Of a stretch of 57,137 nt of DNA, positions 42,452 through 51,283 are shown piece by piece. This stretch comes from an uncultured Pelagibacteraceae bacterium (GTDB lineage Bacteria; Pseudomonadota; Alphaproteobacteria; Pelagibacterales; Pelagibacteraceae), in the NCBI GenBank assembly GCA_902516345.1, contig CABXYJ010000005.1:1-57137 (forward strand). Direction: 5' to 3'. A program made the position numbers and the translations under genes. Position 1 is the stretch's first letter. Each line of letters opens with the position of its first letter. Under the pieces are notes generated by a model that saw nothing but the letters and a program-made list of their open reading frames with translations, made no database searches and was not told the origin of the DNA.

Positions 42452-43280
42452 ACTCTAATTTCAAGTCAATTGCTTTTACGCTATGAGTAATAGCGCCTAT
42501 AGAAATTCTATCTACCCCAGTTGCTGCAACAGATTTTACATTTTTAATATTAATATTTCCCGAAGCTTCAGTTTCATAATATTTTTTAGCTAGTTTTACT
42601 CCCTTTTTAAGATTTGAGATATTCATATTATCAAACAAAACTGTATCAAATTTTAAACCAATAATTTTTTTTAATTGTTTTAAATTATCAATTTCAACAG
42701 TAATTTTTTTTCCCTTTTTATTTTTTACAGCTAAAGATATCAATTCTCTAAATTCTGAGCTAGCAATATGATTATCTTTAATTAAATATTCATCACTTAA
42801 ATTAAATCTATGATTGGTACCGCCTCCAAGACTTACAGCATATTTTTGGATCACTCTTAAATTAGGTATTGTCTTTCTTGTGCAACAAATTTTACATTTC
42901 TTTCCTGCTAATTTTACTAATTCATTGGTTTTAGTTGCAATTCCAGATATATGTGACAGAAAATTTAAAGCTACTCTTTCAGCAATCAAAATACTTTGAG
43001 CATTTCCTCGAATAGTTGCAATTAAACTATTTTTTTTAATCAAAGAACCGTCTTTTTTTTTTATCTTAAATTTTGTTTTACTATCAATTAAAGTGAATGC
43101 ATATTTGGCAAAACGTATTCCCCCGACTAATCCATTTTGGTTTGACAATAATTTTGCATCGATGATTTTTTTCTTTTTTATTAAACTTGAGGTAATATCA
43201 CCTGATGGATATAGATCTTCATTTAAAGCAAGCTTGACTGTATTCTTGATAAAATTTTCGCTAAGTTTTATTTTTGACAC
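42444..43280 (-). CDS. nadC: Nicotinate-nucleotide pyrophosphorylase (quinolinate PRTase)
   Basis: Third step of de novo NAD synthesis: quinolinate plus PRPP gives nicotinate mononucleotide. 278 residues. Motifs: LNEDLYPSGDITSSLI at the N-terminus, ALNFLSHISGIATKT, CTRKTIPNLRVIQKYA, SLGGGTNHRFNLSD, LIKDNHI, and EIDNLKQLKK/FDNM. It follows nadA after 6 bases on the minus strand, forming a nadA-nadC unit without nadB. Confidence 0.97.
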   Translation of the reverse strand: MSKIKLSENFIKNTVKLALNEDLYPSGDITSSLIKKKKIIDAKLLSNQNGLVGGIRFAKYAFTLIDSKTKFKIKKKDGSLIKKNSLIATIRGNAQSILIAERVALNFLSHISGIATKTNELVKLAGKKCKICCTRKTIPNLRVIQKYAVSLGGGTNHRFNLSDEYLIKDNHIASSEFRELISLAVKNKKGKKITVEIDNLKQLKKIIGLKFDTVLFDNMNISNLKKGVKLAKKYYETEASGNINIKNVKSVAATGVDRISIGAITHSVKAIDLKLEFN

Positions 43281-43286
43281 AAAGGT

Positions 43287-44291
43287 TTATCTACCTATAG
43301 CAACCATTTTTTCTACAGATAATCTTGCTTTATTTATTGTTTCTTGATCCATTAAGATTTCACCGGTTTCATTTTCTAAGCAGTCTAATATTTTTGGTAA
43401 AGTAATCTTTTTCATATGAGGACATAAGTTACAAGGTCTTATAAATTCAACATTTGGATTTTCTACTTGAATATTATCACTCATTGAACATTCAGTTACC
43501 ATCATAACTTTCTTTGGTTGGTTATCTTTAACATAATTAATCATACCTGAAGTGGATCCTGCAAAGTCACTAGCTTTTATAACTTCTGGAGGACATTCTG
43601 GGTGAGCAATTATTTTAATACCTGGATTATTTTTTCTAATACTGATTATTTCCTTTTCATTAAATTGATCGTGAACTATGCAAATTCCTTTCCAAGAAAT
43701 TATTTCTACATCAGTTTGAGATGCTACATATTTTGCAAGATAATCATCAGGTAAAAAAATTACTTTTTTAACTCCTAAAGATTTTACAATTTTGACAGCA
43801 TTAGCTGAAGTACAACAAACATCTGTTTCAGCTTTTACATCCGCTGAGGTATTTACATAAGATACAACTGGAACACCAGGATACTTTTCTTTTAATAGTC
43901 TTACATCTTTTCCTGTAATTGAAGATGATAATGAACAACCTGCTTTCATATCAGGCAACAAAACTTTTTTATGTGGACTCATTAACTTAGCTGTTTCAGC
44001 CATAAAATGAACCCCAGCCATAACAATTATATCTGCAGAAGTTTTAGATGCCTCTACTGCAAGCGCCAAAGAATCTGCAGAAAAATCTGCGATGCCATGA
44101 TAAATTTCAGGTGTTTGATAATTATGAGCTAAAATTACAGCGTTCTTTTCTTTTTTAAGTTTATTAATTTTGTATATATAAGGTGCATGAACTGACCACT
44201 CAATTTCAGGCATAACCTTGGAGATCTTTTGATAAATTGGATCAGTTGCTTTTTTTACTTCTTGACTAAATTCCATAATAAAATTTATCAA
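43287..44291 (-). CDS. nadA: Quinolinate synthase A
   Basis: Condenses iminoaspartate with dihydroxyacetone phosphate to quinolinate using a 4Fe-4S cluster. 334 residues from ATG 44291; an in-frame ATG at 44276 (MEFSQEVKK) is also reasonable. Motifs: VILAHNYQTPEIY, ADFSADSLALA, GVHFMAETAKLMSP, PDMKAGCSLSSS, and three cluster cysteines expected at DVCCTSANA or CSLS, PECPPEV and RPCNLCPHMKK. nadC follows; the aspartate-oxidising nadB partner is not in the window. Confidence 0.97.
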   Translation of the reverse strand: MINFIMEFSQEVKKATDPIYQKISKVMPEIEWSVHAPYIYKINKLKKEKNAVILAHNYQTPEIYHGIADFSADSLALAVEASKTSADIIVMAGVHFMAETAKLMSPHKKVLLPDMKAGCSLSSSITGKDVRLLKEKYPGVPVVSYVNTSADVKAETDVCCTSANAVKIVKSLGVKKVIFLPDDYLAKYVASQTDVEIISWKGICIVHDQFNEKEIISIRKNNPGIKIIAHPECPPEVIKASDFAGSTSGMINYVKDNQPKKVMMVTECSMSDNIQVENPNVEFIRPCNLCPHMKKITLPKILDCLENETGEILMDQETINKARLSVEKMVAIGR

Positions 44292-44332
44292 TTTGAAACC
44301 TAATTGTCATTGATTTAATGTGGGTCATATTT

Positions 44333-44418
44333 GCGGCTATGCTGAAATTGGTAGACAGGCACGGTTGAGGGCCGTGTGGACCTAGTCCATGAGAGTTCGA
44401 GTCTCTCTAGCCGCACCA
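44333..44418 (+). tRNA. tRNA-Leu (GAG)
   Basis: 86 nt with encoded CCA. Acceptor gcggcta/tagccgc, anticodon stem cacgg/ccgtg with loop TTGAGGG (anticodon GAG), a long class II variable arm (gga cctag tcc region), and T-arm gagag-TTCGAGT-ctctc. Canonical throughout, in contrast to the tRNA-Val of this window. Confidence 0.96.
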
Positions 44419-44423
44419 AAAAC

Positions 44424-45311
44424 TCAAATTTTAAGCCATTCAGGAATAAAAATTTTAAATGATCCGTTTTTACTTTTGAAAATTATATTTTTATCAAAAT
44501 TTTTATCTAGGTATTTTATTATTGCAAAAGGATAGTTTTCATTGATCAGTACTTTCCCAATCTCTACATCATTATTAAAAATTTTTTCATTTTCAGATAA
44601 AACTCCGTCGATTATTTCAATAGGTAGCAATCTTTTTAAAAGTTTATCTTTCAATTTTATTCTTGCTGTATTTTCTTGGCCGACATAACATCCTTTTTTA
44701 AAGTCAATTCCATTAAGTTCTTCAAAGTTACATTCAATACCAAATAATTTATTTTGTAACTTATTTAAATATTTTGGAACAACTCCTAATTTATGACTTT
44801 GAGCATAGTATTTTTCAATATTATCATCTTTTAAATCAAGTTTTTTTAATGATAAGTAAAGCTTTTCTAAGTTGATTATTAAGCGTGCGCCTAAATTTTT
44901 ATTTCGAGGATCTAAAATAATAGGATCTTCCCTATATTTAAAAGTAAATCCCAGTAAATCTTTCGATCCTTCAATTGATAAATATTTTTCATAACCAAAA
45001 CTTGCAACCACAAATTCATTACTCAAATCTAATATTTCAACTTTTGATCTAAGTTTATACATATTCAATTGTTTAAATATCGCTTCTGATTGAGATTTTT
45101 CACAATCAATAAAAAAACCTAATTTATGTTTTACAATTATAAATTCATAAAGGAATTTACCCTGAGGTGTTAATAAGGAGGCAAAACAACTAGAGCTATC
45201 ATTTACTTTATTGATATCATTACTTATTAGGTTTTGAAGGAAATTTTTAGAATCTGAACCATTAATGTAGAGTATGGATCTGTCTTTTAATATGTAAACA
45301 CTGTTATTCAT
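44424..45311 (-). CDS. ygfZ: YgfZ/GcvT-like folate-binding protein
   Basis: Folate-dependent helper for iron-sulfur cluster proteins. 295 residues from ATG 45311, which yields the family start (YILKDRSILYINGSDSKNFLQNL). The upstream ATG at 45374 would overlap the divergent dihydroorotase gene and add 21 unconserved residues. The diagnostic K-G-C-Y-x-G-Q-E motif is present (FKKGCYVGQENTARIK), and LTPQGKFLYEF is another family stretch. It ends 5 bases from tRNA-Leu. Confidence 0.93.
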   Translation of the reverse strand: MNNSVYILKDRSILYINGSDSKNFLQNLISNDINKVNDSSSCFASLLTPQGKFLYEFIIVKHKLGFFIDCEKSQSEAIFKQLNMYKLRSKVEILDLSNEFVVASFGYEKYLSIEGSKDLLGFTFKYREDPIILDPRNKNLGARLIINLEKLYLSLKKLDLKDDNIEKYYAQSHKLGVVPKYLNKLQNKLFGIECNFEELNGIDFKKGCYVGQENTARIKLKDKLLKRLLPIEIIDGVLSENEKIFNNDVEIGKVLINENYPFAIIKYLDKNFDKNIIFKSKNGSFKIFIPEWLKI

Positions 45312-45354
45312 ATTTGATTGATAACTATTTTTAATATAATAACTTTTTTTATAA

Positions 45355-46662
45355 ATGTTAGATCTAATAATCAAAAATGGGCAATGTTATATCAATGGAA
45401 AATTAGAAAGTAAGGATATTGCGGTAAAAGACGGTAAAATTTTAAAAATTGGTAAAATCTCTGAGGATGCTAAAGAAAGTTATGATGCAAAAGGTCAAAC
45501 AGTTTTACCTGGTTGCGTAGATACTCAAACTCATTTTAGAGAACCTGGTTCTACCGATACTGAAGATCTTAATTCTGGAAGTAGGGCAGCGATTGCGGGA
45601 GGTATAACTGCTGTATTTGAAATGCCTAATACTAACCCACCAACATCGAGTATTAAAGAATTTCAAAGAAAATTGGATCTTGCTAAAAATAGAATGTATT
45701 GCAATTACGCCTTTTACTTTGGCGCAACTGCCGATAATGTTAGTCAATTAGCAGATTTAAAAGATTTAGCAGGATGTTGTGGTATAAAATTATTCGCTGG
45801 TTCCTCAACTGGAAATCTCTTAGTAGCAGATGAAAAAGATATTGATAGAGTATTTCAAAACAGTTCTAAAGTTGTAGCGGTTCATTCAGAAGATGAAGCA
45901 ATGTTAGAAATCAACAAAAAATTAATTAAAAAAGGAGATGTTCATACCCATCCAATTTGGAGAAGTGAAGAGTGTGCAATGTCATCAACAAGGAGAATTG
46001 TAAGAATTGCAGAGCGTTATAATAAAAAAGCTCATGTACTTCATATCTCAACAAAGCAAGAAATAGATTTTTTGTCTCAACATAAAGGGAATATTACTTT
46101 TGAAATTACTCCACAACATTTGACGATCTATGCACCTGATTGTTATGATAAACTTGGAACATATGCTCAAATGAATCCTCCTATAAGAGATAAATCACAT
46201 TATGATAGATTTTGGTATGCTGTGAAAAATAATTTAAACGATACTATTGGCTCAGACCATGCTCCACACCTTAAAGTAAACAAAGATAAAGAATATCCCA
46301 GCTCGCCATCCGGAATGCCCGGTGTTCAAACGTTGATGCCAGTAATGCTTAATCATGTTAATAATGGAAAATTATCTTTAAATCAATTAATCAATCTTGT
46401 GTGTGAAAATCCGGTTAAAATTTTTGGAATAAAGAATAAAGGATTTATTAAAGAAGGTTATGATGCTGATTTTACAATTGTAGATATGAATAAAACAATT
46501 CAAATTAAGAATAAAAACATTGAAAGCAAATGTGGCTGGTCACCTTTTGATGGATTTGAATTTAAAGGTGCTCCTATGGCAACTATTATAGCTGGAAAAA
46601 TAAAAATGAAAGATGGTAAAATTCAAGGAGATCCTGAAGGATCACCATTAATATTTAACTAA
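45355..46662 (+). CDS. pyrC: Dihydroorotase (amidohydrolase type)
   Basis: Cyclises carbamoyl aspartate to dihydroorotate in pyrimidine synthesis. 435 residues. Metal site HFREPGS (D-T-Q-T-H-F-R), GGITAVFEMPNTNPPTS, carboxylated lysine in CCGIKLFAGSSTG, histidines in KVVAVHSEDE and AHVLHIST, and Asp in TIGSDHAPHLK. This is the long bacterial type I/AllB-like form, so related hydantoinase or allantoinase activity cannot be excluded, but MPNT...P and the SDHAP context favour dihydroorotase. carAB of the same pathway lies 41 kb away in the window. Confidence 0.9.
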   Translation: MLDLIIKNGQCYINGKLESKDIAVKDGKILKIGKISEDAKESYDAKGQTVLPGCVDTQTHFREPGSTDTEDLNSGSRAAIAGGITAVFEMPNTNPPTSSIKEFQRKLDLAKNRMYCNYAFYFGATADNVSQLADLKDLAGCCGIKLFAGSSTGNLLVADEKDIDRVFQNSSKVVAVHSEDEAMLEINKKLIKKGDVHTHPIWRSEECAMSSTRRIVRIAERYNKKAHVLHISTKQEIDFLSQHKGNITFEITPQHLTIYAPDCYDKLGTYAQMNPPIRDKSHYDRFWYAVKNNLNDTIGSDHAPHLKVNKDKEYPSSPSGMPGVQTLMPVMLNHVNNGKLSLNQLINLVCENPVKIFGIKNKGFIKEGYDADFTIVDMNKTIQIKNKNIESKCGWSPFDGFEFKGAPMATIIAGKIKMKDGKIQGDPEGSPLIFN

Positions 46663-46987
46663 TCTTTCCTGTAAAACTATTAACTAATACTACACCAATA
46701 ACTATTAAGAATAACCCAAGTATTGCTTGCCAAGCTAAAGTCTGTTTAAAGAAAATATAACCTAATATAGCAATAGTAAATATTCCAAGTCCGCTCCATG
46801 TAGCGTAAACAATTGCTATAGGAAGTTTGTTAACTACAAAAGTGAGTAAATATAAAGCACTCAAATAAAAGATAGCCAGTAAAGTGGTTGGAATTAACTT
46901 AGTAAAATTTTGTGATACTGGTAGTAACATTGTACCTGCTACTTCACAAAAAATTGCAGCAATTAGAAATAAATAAGTTTTAACCAC
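46655..46987 (-). CDS. SMR-family small multidrug/cation exporter
   Basis: 110 residues with four membrane helices, the size of EmrE/SugE proteins. The membrane-embedded glutamate is in AAIFCEVAGTMLLP, and the helix 3 signature is YATWSGLGIFTIAILG. Such proteins exchange cationic drugs, polyamines or guanidinium for protons. YATWSG is nearer to EmrE-type (YAIWSG) than to the guanidinium-exporter subgroup. It overlaps the acyl-CoA synthetase stop by 8 bases and the convergent dihydroorotase end by 8 bases. Confidence 0.93.
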   Translation of the reverse strand: MVKTYLFLIAAIFCEVAGTMLLPVSQNFTKLIPTTLLAIFYLSALYLLTFVVNKLPIAIVYATWSGLGIFTIAILGYIFFKQTLAWQAILGLFLIVIGVVLVNSFTGKIS

Positions 46988-48881
46988 CTTTTAAGATATT
47001 ACTTTTAATAAGATCATCTTTGATTTCACTTAAAATTGCTGGATCATCTATTGTTGGTGGCATTTTATATTCAACATTATCTGCAATTTTTCTTATAGTT
47101 CCTCTTAATATTTTTCCAGATCTTGTTTTTGGAAGTCTTTTAATTACAATTGCAACTTTAAATGCAGCTACAGGACCAATTTTATCTCTTACCATTTTAA
47201 TACATTCTTTAGAAATAGTTTCATTATCCTTATCAACGCCTGCTTTTAATACTATTAGACCTATAGGTAGCTGTCCTTTTAACTTATCAGCAATTCCAAG
47301 AACGGCACACTCAGCAACGGATTGATGTTCAGATAATACTTCTTCTATCGCTCCGGTAGATAGTCTATGACCGGCCACATTTATAATATCATCTGTTCGT
47401 GACATAATCCAAATGTAACCATCCTCATCAATATGTCCGGCATCATAAGTTTGATAGTAACCTTCATAATTAGACATATAATTTTCTTTATATCTTTTGT
47501 CCGCATTCCATAATGTAGGAAAAGTACCTGGAGGTAATGGCAGTTTTACAACTATATCTCCCATTTCATTTGGTTTAGCTAAAGTTTGATCTGATTTAAT
47601 AATTTTTACATCATAACCAGGCACAGCTTTACAAGCAGAACCATATTTAGTTTCCATCATTTCAATACCGGTACAATTAGAACTAATTGCCCAACTTGTC
47701 TCGGTTTGCCACCAATGATCGATCACAGGAACATTTAGTAAATTTTCAGCCCATTTGATTGTATCTGGGTCAGCTCTTTCACCCGCAAGAAATAAACTTT
47801 CGAATTTGGAAAGATCATACTTTGAAAAAAATTTTCCTTCAGGGTCTTCTTTTTTAATTGCTCTAAATGCAGTGGGTGCTGTAAACAAAGATTTTACTTT
47901 ATAATCAGAAATGATTTTCCAAAACGCACCAGCATCTGGAGTGCCCACAGGTTTTCCTTCAAATAAAACTGTCGTGCATCCTTTAAATAATGGAGCATAA
48001 ACAATGTACGAATGTCCAACAATCCAACCAATGTCACTCGCTGACCACCATATATCCCCTTCATCTATATTATAAATATTTTTCATAGTCCATTTCAGTG
48101 CAACTATGTGACCACCGATATCTCTTACTATCCCTTTTGGTGTTCCAGTTGTACCCGAGGTATAAAGAATATAAGCATATTCATTTGAATTCATTTCAAC
48201 ACAATCAACTTCATTTGCCTTTGATACTACTTCTTCCCAACTTACTTCATCTGGAGTATTCAATTTGACTTCGTGACCTGTTCTTTGAAATAAAATGATT
48301 TTATCTATTTTATGATTAGCTTGTTTTACTGCCTCATCTACCAGAGGCTTATATTCAACGGTCCTTCCAGGCTCAAAGCCACAAGATGCAGTCACTAAAA
48401 TTTTTGCTTTACTATCATCAATCCTACTTGCAAGCTCGTTTGAGGCAAAACCACCAAATACTACTGAGTGTATTGCCCCAATTCTTGCACTCGCTAGCAT
48501 TGCAATTACTGCCTCCGGTATCATTGGCATATAAATAATTATTCGATCTCCTTTTTTAACACCTTGATCTTTTAGAGCTCCAGCAAACTTAGAAACTTTT
48601 GATCTTAATTCCTCATAGGTAAATTGATCTTTATTTCCTGTAATAGGGCTATCGTAAATTAGAGCAGTTTTTTTTCCGTTTCCTTTATCAATATGAACAT
48701 CTAAAGCGTTGTAACATGTATTTGTTACACCATCTTCAAACCACTTATAAAAAGGTGGATTAGATTTATTTAAAATTTTAGTGGGTTTTTTGAACCAAAA
48801 AATATCATTTGAGGCTTCTTGCCAAAATTTCTCAGGATTTTTTAAAGAGTACTCGTATATTGATTTGAATTTTTCTGACAT
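46980..48881 (-). CDS. prpE: Propionyl/acetyl-CoA synthetase (ACSS3/PrpE type)
   Basis: Acyl-adenylate-forming ligase that activates a short acid with ATP and CoA. 633 residues. Motifs: YTSGTTGTPKGIVRD (P-loop), GEDIWW-like DEGDIWWSASDIGWIVGHSY, EGKPVGTPDAGAFW, HWWQTETSW, SRTDDIINVAGHRLSTGAIEE and the A10 lysine in RLPKTRSGKILRGTIRK. The IGPVAAFK and EGKPVGTPDAG stretches resemble propionyl-CoA synthetases of the mammalian ACSS3 group more than acetyl-CoA synthetase. Substrate preference is inferred. Divergent from proteorhodopsin. Confidence 0.9.
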   Translation of the reverse strand: MSEKFKSIYEYSLKNPEKFWQEASNDIFWFKKPTKILNKSNPPFYKWFEDGVTNTCYNALDVHIDKGNGKKTALIYDSPITGNKDQFTYEELRSKVSKFAGALKDQGVKKGDRIIIYMPMIPEAVIAMLASARIGAIHSVVFGGFASNELASRIDDSKAKILVTASCGFEPGRTVEYKPLVDEAVKQANHKIDKIILFQRTGHEVKLNTPDEVSWEEVVSKANEVDCVEMNSNEYAYILYTSGTTGTPKGIVRDIGGHIVALKWTMKNIYNIDEGDIWWSASDIGWIVGHSYIVYAPLFKGCTTVLFEGKPVGTPDAGAFWKIISDYKVKSLFTAPTAFRAIKKEDPEGKFFSKYDLSKFESLFLAGERADPDTIKWAENLLNVPVIDHWWQTETSWAISSNCTGIEMMETKYGSACKAVPGYDVKIIKSDQTLAKPNEMGDIVVKLPLPPGTFPTLWNADKRYKENYMSNYEGYYQTYDAGHIDEDGYIWIMSRTDDIINVAGHRLSTGAIEEVLSEHQSVAECAVLGIADKLKGQLPIGLIVLKAGVDKDNETISKECIKMVRDKIGPVAAFKVAIVIKRLPKTRSGKILRGTIRKIADNVEYKMPPTIDDPAILSEIKDDLIKSNILKGG

Positions 48882-49025
48882 GATAAACTTGATTCGAATT
48901 CACCCTTTTTTCAATTTTTAACTTAAAAAGTGTATTTAATTTTAAAAAGTGAGTAAAATCAATGCTAATTAATGTCGATTTAGACTTCAATTAACTGTTT
49001 TAATTTGGTATTTAACCTCAACTTT

Positions 49026-49061
49026 GGCTTAGGGAAGCCTAGGCTTAGTTTATATAAACTA
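49026..49061 (+). promoter_or_regulatory. Nested inverted and direct repeats ahead of proteorhodopsin
   Basis: Within the 209-base gap between the synthetase and proteorhodopsin genes lie GGCTT-aggg-AAGCC (49026-49039), the overlapping palindrome AAGCCTAGGCTT (49035-49046) and the perfect 16-bp palindrome TAGTTTATATAAACTA (49046-49061). GGCTTAG is also a direct repeat 16 bp apart (49026, 49042). The middle AAGCC can pair with either GGCTT. TATATA/TATAAA within the last palindrome could serve as -10. This may be an operator or a switching leader hairpin. No known riboswitch is recognised. Confidence 0.5.
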
Positions 49062-49090
49062 ATAAAAACTAACTAAAGAGGGAGTTTTTT

Positions 49091-49867
49091 ATGAAAAAAC
49101 TTAAACTGTTTGCGCTAACAGCTGTTGCCTTGATTGGTATCACTGGTGTTGCAAACGCAGCGACCACTATGTTAGCTCAAGATGACTTTGTTGGGATATC
49201 TTTTTGGATTATCTCAATGGGTATGTTGGCTGCTACTGCTTTCTTCTTCATGGAGAGAGGCACTGTAGCTCCTGGCTGGAAAACGTCAGTAACTGTTGCT
49301 GGTCTTGTAACTGGTATTGCTTTTATCCATTACATGTACATGAGGGATGTATGGGTAACTACAGGCGATTCACCAACAGTATATAGATATATTGACTGGT
49401 TAATTACTGTGCCACTACAGATGATAGAATTCTATTTAATTCTAGTAGCTGTAAGAAAAGCAAACTCTGGAATTTTCTGGAGATTGTTACTTGGTTCACT
49501 AGTAATGCTAATCGGTGGATATTTAGGAGAAGCTGGATACATCAACGCTACACTTGGTTTCATAATCGGTATGGCAGGTTGGGTATACATTCTTTATGAA
49601 ATATTCTCAGGTGAAGCTGGTAAAGCTGCAGCTAAAAGTGGAAACAAAGCACTTGTAACTGCTTTTGGTGCAATGAGAATGATTGTTACAGTAGGTTGGG
49701 CAATTTACCCATTAGGTTATGTATTTGGTTACTTAACAGGTGGTGTAGACGCTAACACACTTAACGTTGTTTACAATTTAGCTGACTTTATAAACAAAAT
49801 TGCATTTGGTCTTGTAATATGGGCTGCTGCAGTGAGTTCGGCTGGCGCAAGAGCTGGAAACAGATAA
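49091..49867 (+). CDS. Proteorhodopsin, blue-absorbing type proton pump
   Basis: Seven-helix retinal protein, 258 residues, with a cleavable-looking signal (ALTAVALIGITGVANA). The retinal lysine is Lys236 (NLADFINKIAFG). The proton-pump triad is Asp102, Thr106, Glu113 (DWLITVPLQMIE), and His80 corresponds to the His that pairs with the proton acceptor. The spectral-tuning site is Gln110, the blue-type residue, where green-type proteins have Leu. AGAGGGAG stands ahead of the ATG, a strong ribosome site for this genome. A strong terminator follows, so it can be transcribed alone at high level. The neighbours prpE (divergent) and fdx-fnr-gst are a familiar SAR11 arrangement. Confidence 0.98.
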   Translation: MKKLKLFALTAVALIGITGVANAATTMLAQDDFVGISFWIISMGMLAATAFFFMERGTVAPGWKTSVTVAGLVTGIAFIHYMYMRDVWVTTGDSPTVYRYIDWLITVPLQMIEFYLILVAVRKANSGIFWRLLLGSLVMLIGGYLGEAGYINATLGFIIGMAGWVYILYEIFSGEAGKAAAKSGNKALVTAFGAMRMIVTVGWAIYPLGYVFGYLTGGVDANTLNVVYNLADFINKIAFGLVIWAAAVSSAGARAGNR

Positions 49868-49886
49868 TTACGCTTTAAATTAATTT

Positions 49887-49929
49887 ATAGGGCGAGTATG
49901 TTTATGCATACTTGCCCTATTTTTTTTTT
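49887..49929 (+). terminator. Rho-independent terminator of proteorhodopsin
   Basis: A 14-bp stem (ATAGGGCGAGTATG with CATACTTGCCCTAT, one G-T pair), a 6-base loop, then about ten T. It is the clearest terminator in the window and separates proteorhodopsin from the ferredoxin gene. Confidence 0.95.
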
Positions 49930-49946
49930 CACTTATATACTACGTA

Positions 49947-50267
49947 ATGGCAAAAATAACTTACATTACACACGACGATCAAAATCATACCATTGATGTT
50001 GAGAATGGGCTTACAGTAATGGAAGGGGCTGTTCAAAACGATATCCCTGGAATTGATGCTGATTGTGGTGGGGGAATGGCATGCGCAACTTGCCATGTTT
50101 ATGTCAAAGAAGATTGGTTTAATAAGCTACCTAAAAAAGAAGATGGTGAAGAGGATATGTTAGATATGGCATTTGAACCTAAAACAAATAGTAGACTTAG
50201 TTGTCAGATCATAGTTTCTGACGAGCTTGATGGTCTAGTTGTAAATATTCCATCTAAACAAGCTTAA
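49947..50267 (+). CDS. 2Fe-2S ferredoxin (adrenodoxin type)
   Basis: 106-residue electron carrier. Cluster cysteines: [15 protein letters not shown] gives three, and LSCQIIV gives the fourth. The acidic helix ([13 protein letters not shown]) is the usual partner-binding region. No ribosome site precedes the ATG, but TATACT (49936-49941) lies 5 bases upstream, so a leaderless transcript is possible. The stop codon and the next ATG share a base. It probably serves the adjacent reductase. Confidence 0.96.
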   Translation: MAKITYITHDDQNHTIDVENGLTVMEGAVQNDIPGIDADCGGGMACATCHVYVKEDWFNKLPKKEDGEEDMLDMAFEPKTNSRLSCQIIVSDELDGLVVNIPSKQA

Positions 50268-51283
50268 TGGATAAAATAGATGCATTAATAATTGGGGCAG
50301 GACCAACAGGGTTATTCACTGCACATCAATTAAATTTAATAGGTCTAAATTGTGAAGTAATAGATAATTTAGATAAAATTGGTGGACAGTGCATTGAACT
50401 TTACCCAGATAAACCAATTTATGATATTCCTGCAGTGCCTGAATGCACAGGTGAGGAATTGACCAAAAACTTAATTAAACAATTAAAGCCTTTTGATATT
50501 AAATTTCACTTAAATGACAGAGTAGATGAAGTTAAAAAAGAAAAAGATGACTGGTTTGTCAAAACAAGGAATGGAAAAAAATTTTTGACTCCAAATGTAA
50601 TAATTGCAGGTGGCGTAGGTTCTTTTGAGCCTAGAAAATTTTCTCCTAAAGAGTGTGAAAAATTTGAAAATAAGTATTTATTTTATTCAGTAAAAAACAA
50701 AAAACTATTTGAGGGAAAAACTGTTTCAATATTCGGAGGAGGTGATAGCGCACTGGATTGGGCAGTAGAACTCTCAGAAAAATCAAATGTAAATTTGATT
50801 CATAGAAGAGATGAATTTAGGGGTGCCCAAGCAACAGTAGATAAAGTTAACGGACTAGTAAACTCAGGTAAAATAAAACTATTTACAAAGTATCAATTAT
50901 CAAGAGCTAATGGTTCTGATGAGTTAGAGAGCATCGATATCAATCATGATGATGGACAAATAAAAAAATTGGAAACTGATTATGTTTTAGGTTTTTTTGG
51001 TTTAATAATGCAGCTAGGTCCTATTGCAGAATGGGGCCTGAATATTGATAAAAAAAATATACCTGTAGATACTGAAAAATTTGAGACAAATCAAAAAGGA
51101 ATTTATGCAGTTGGAGATATTTGTTCTTATCCTGGTAAATTAAAATTAATATTATCGGGATTTCACGAAGGAGCCCTAGCAGCTAGAGCGTGTTTTAAAT
51201 TAGCACGACCAAATGAAAAATATAGATTTGAATTTACAACTACTTCAACAAATTTACTAAAAAGACTTGGTAAAAAAGTGTGA
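50267..51283 (+). CDS. Ferredoxin-NAD(P)H reductase, thioredoxin-reductase-like
   Basis: FAD/NAD(P)H flavoenzyme of 338 residues. FAD site ALIIGAGPTGLFTAHQL, then GGQCIELYPDKPIYDIPA, which marks the TrxR-like ferredoxin reductase group. NADPH site IFGGGDSALDWAVEL, and C-terminal FAD motif YAVGDICSYPGKLKLI with GFHEGALAA. It lacks the CxxC pair of thioredoxin reductase, consistent with FNR. It starts at the ferredoxin stop and overlaps the GST-like gene by GTGA, so the three form one operon. Confidence 0.95.
   Translation: MDKIDALIIGAGPTGLFTAHQLNLIGLNCEVIDNLDKIGGQCIELYPDKPIYDIPAVPECTGEELTKNLIKQLKPFDIKFHLNDRVDEVKKEKDDWFVKTRNGKKFLTPNVIIAGGVGSFEPRKFSPKECEKFENKYLFYSVKNKKLFEGKTVSIFGGGDSALDWAVELSEKSNVNLIHRRDEFRGAQATVDKVNGLVNSGKIKLFTKYQLSRANGSDELESIDINHDDGQIKKLETDYVLGFFGLIMQLGPIAEWGLNIDKKNIPVDTEKFETNQKGIYAVGDICSYPGKLKLILSGFHEGALAARACFKLARPNEKYRFEFTTTSTNLLKRLGKKV

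Noticed and set aside
45312..45374. N-terminal extension of YgfZ
   Set aside because: Would overlap the divergent dihydroorotase start and adds residues outside the family alignment.
48923..48951. TTAAAAAGTG direct repeat, 19 bp apart, in the prpE-proteorhodopsin gap
   Set aside because: A-rich ten-mers recur by chance at this base composition; the GGCTT repeats in the same gap are far less likely by chance.
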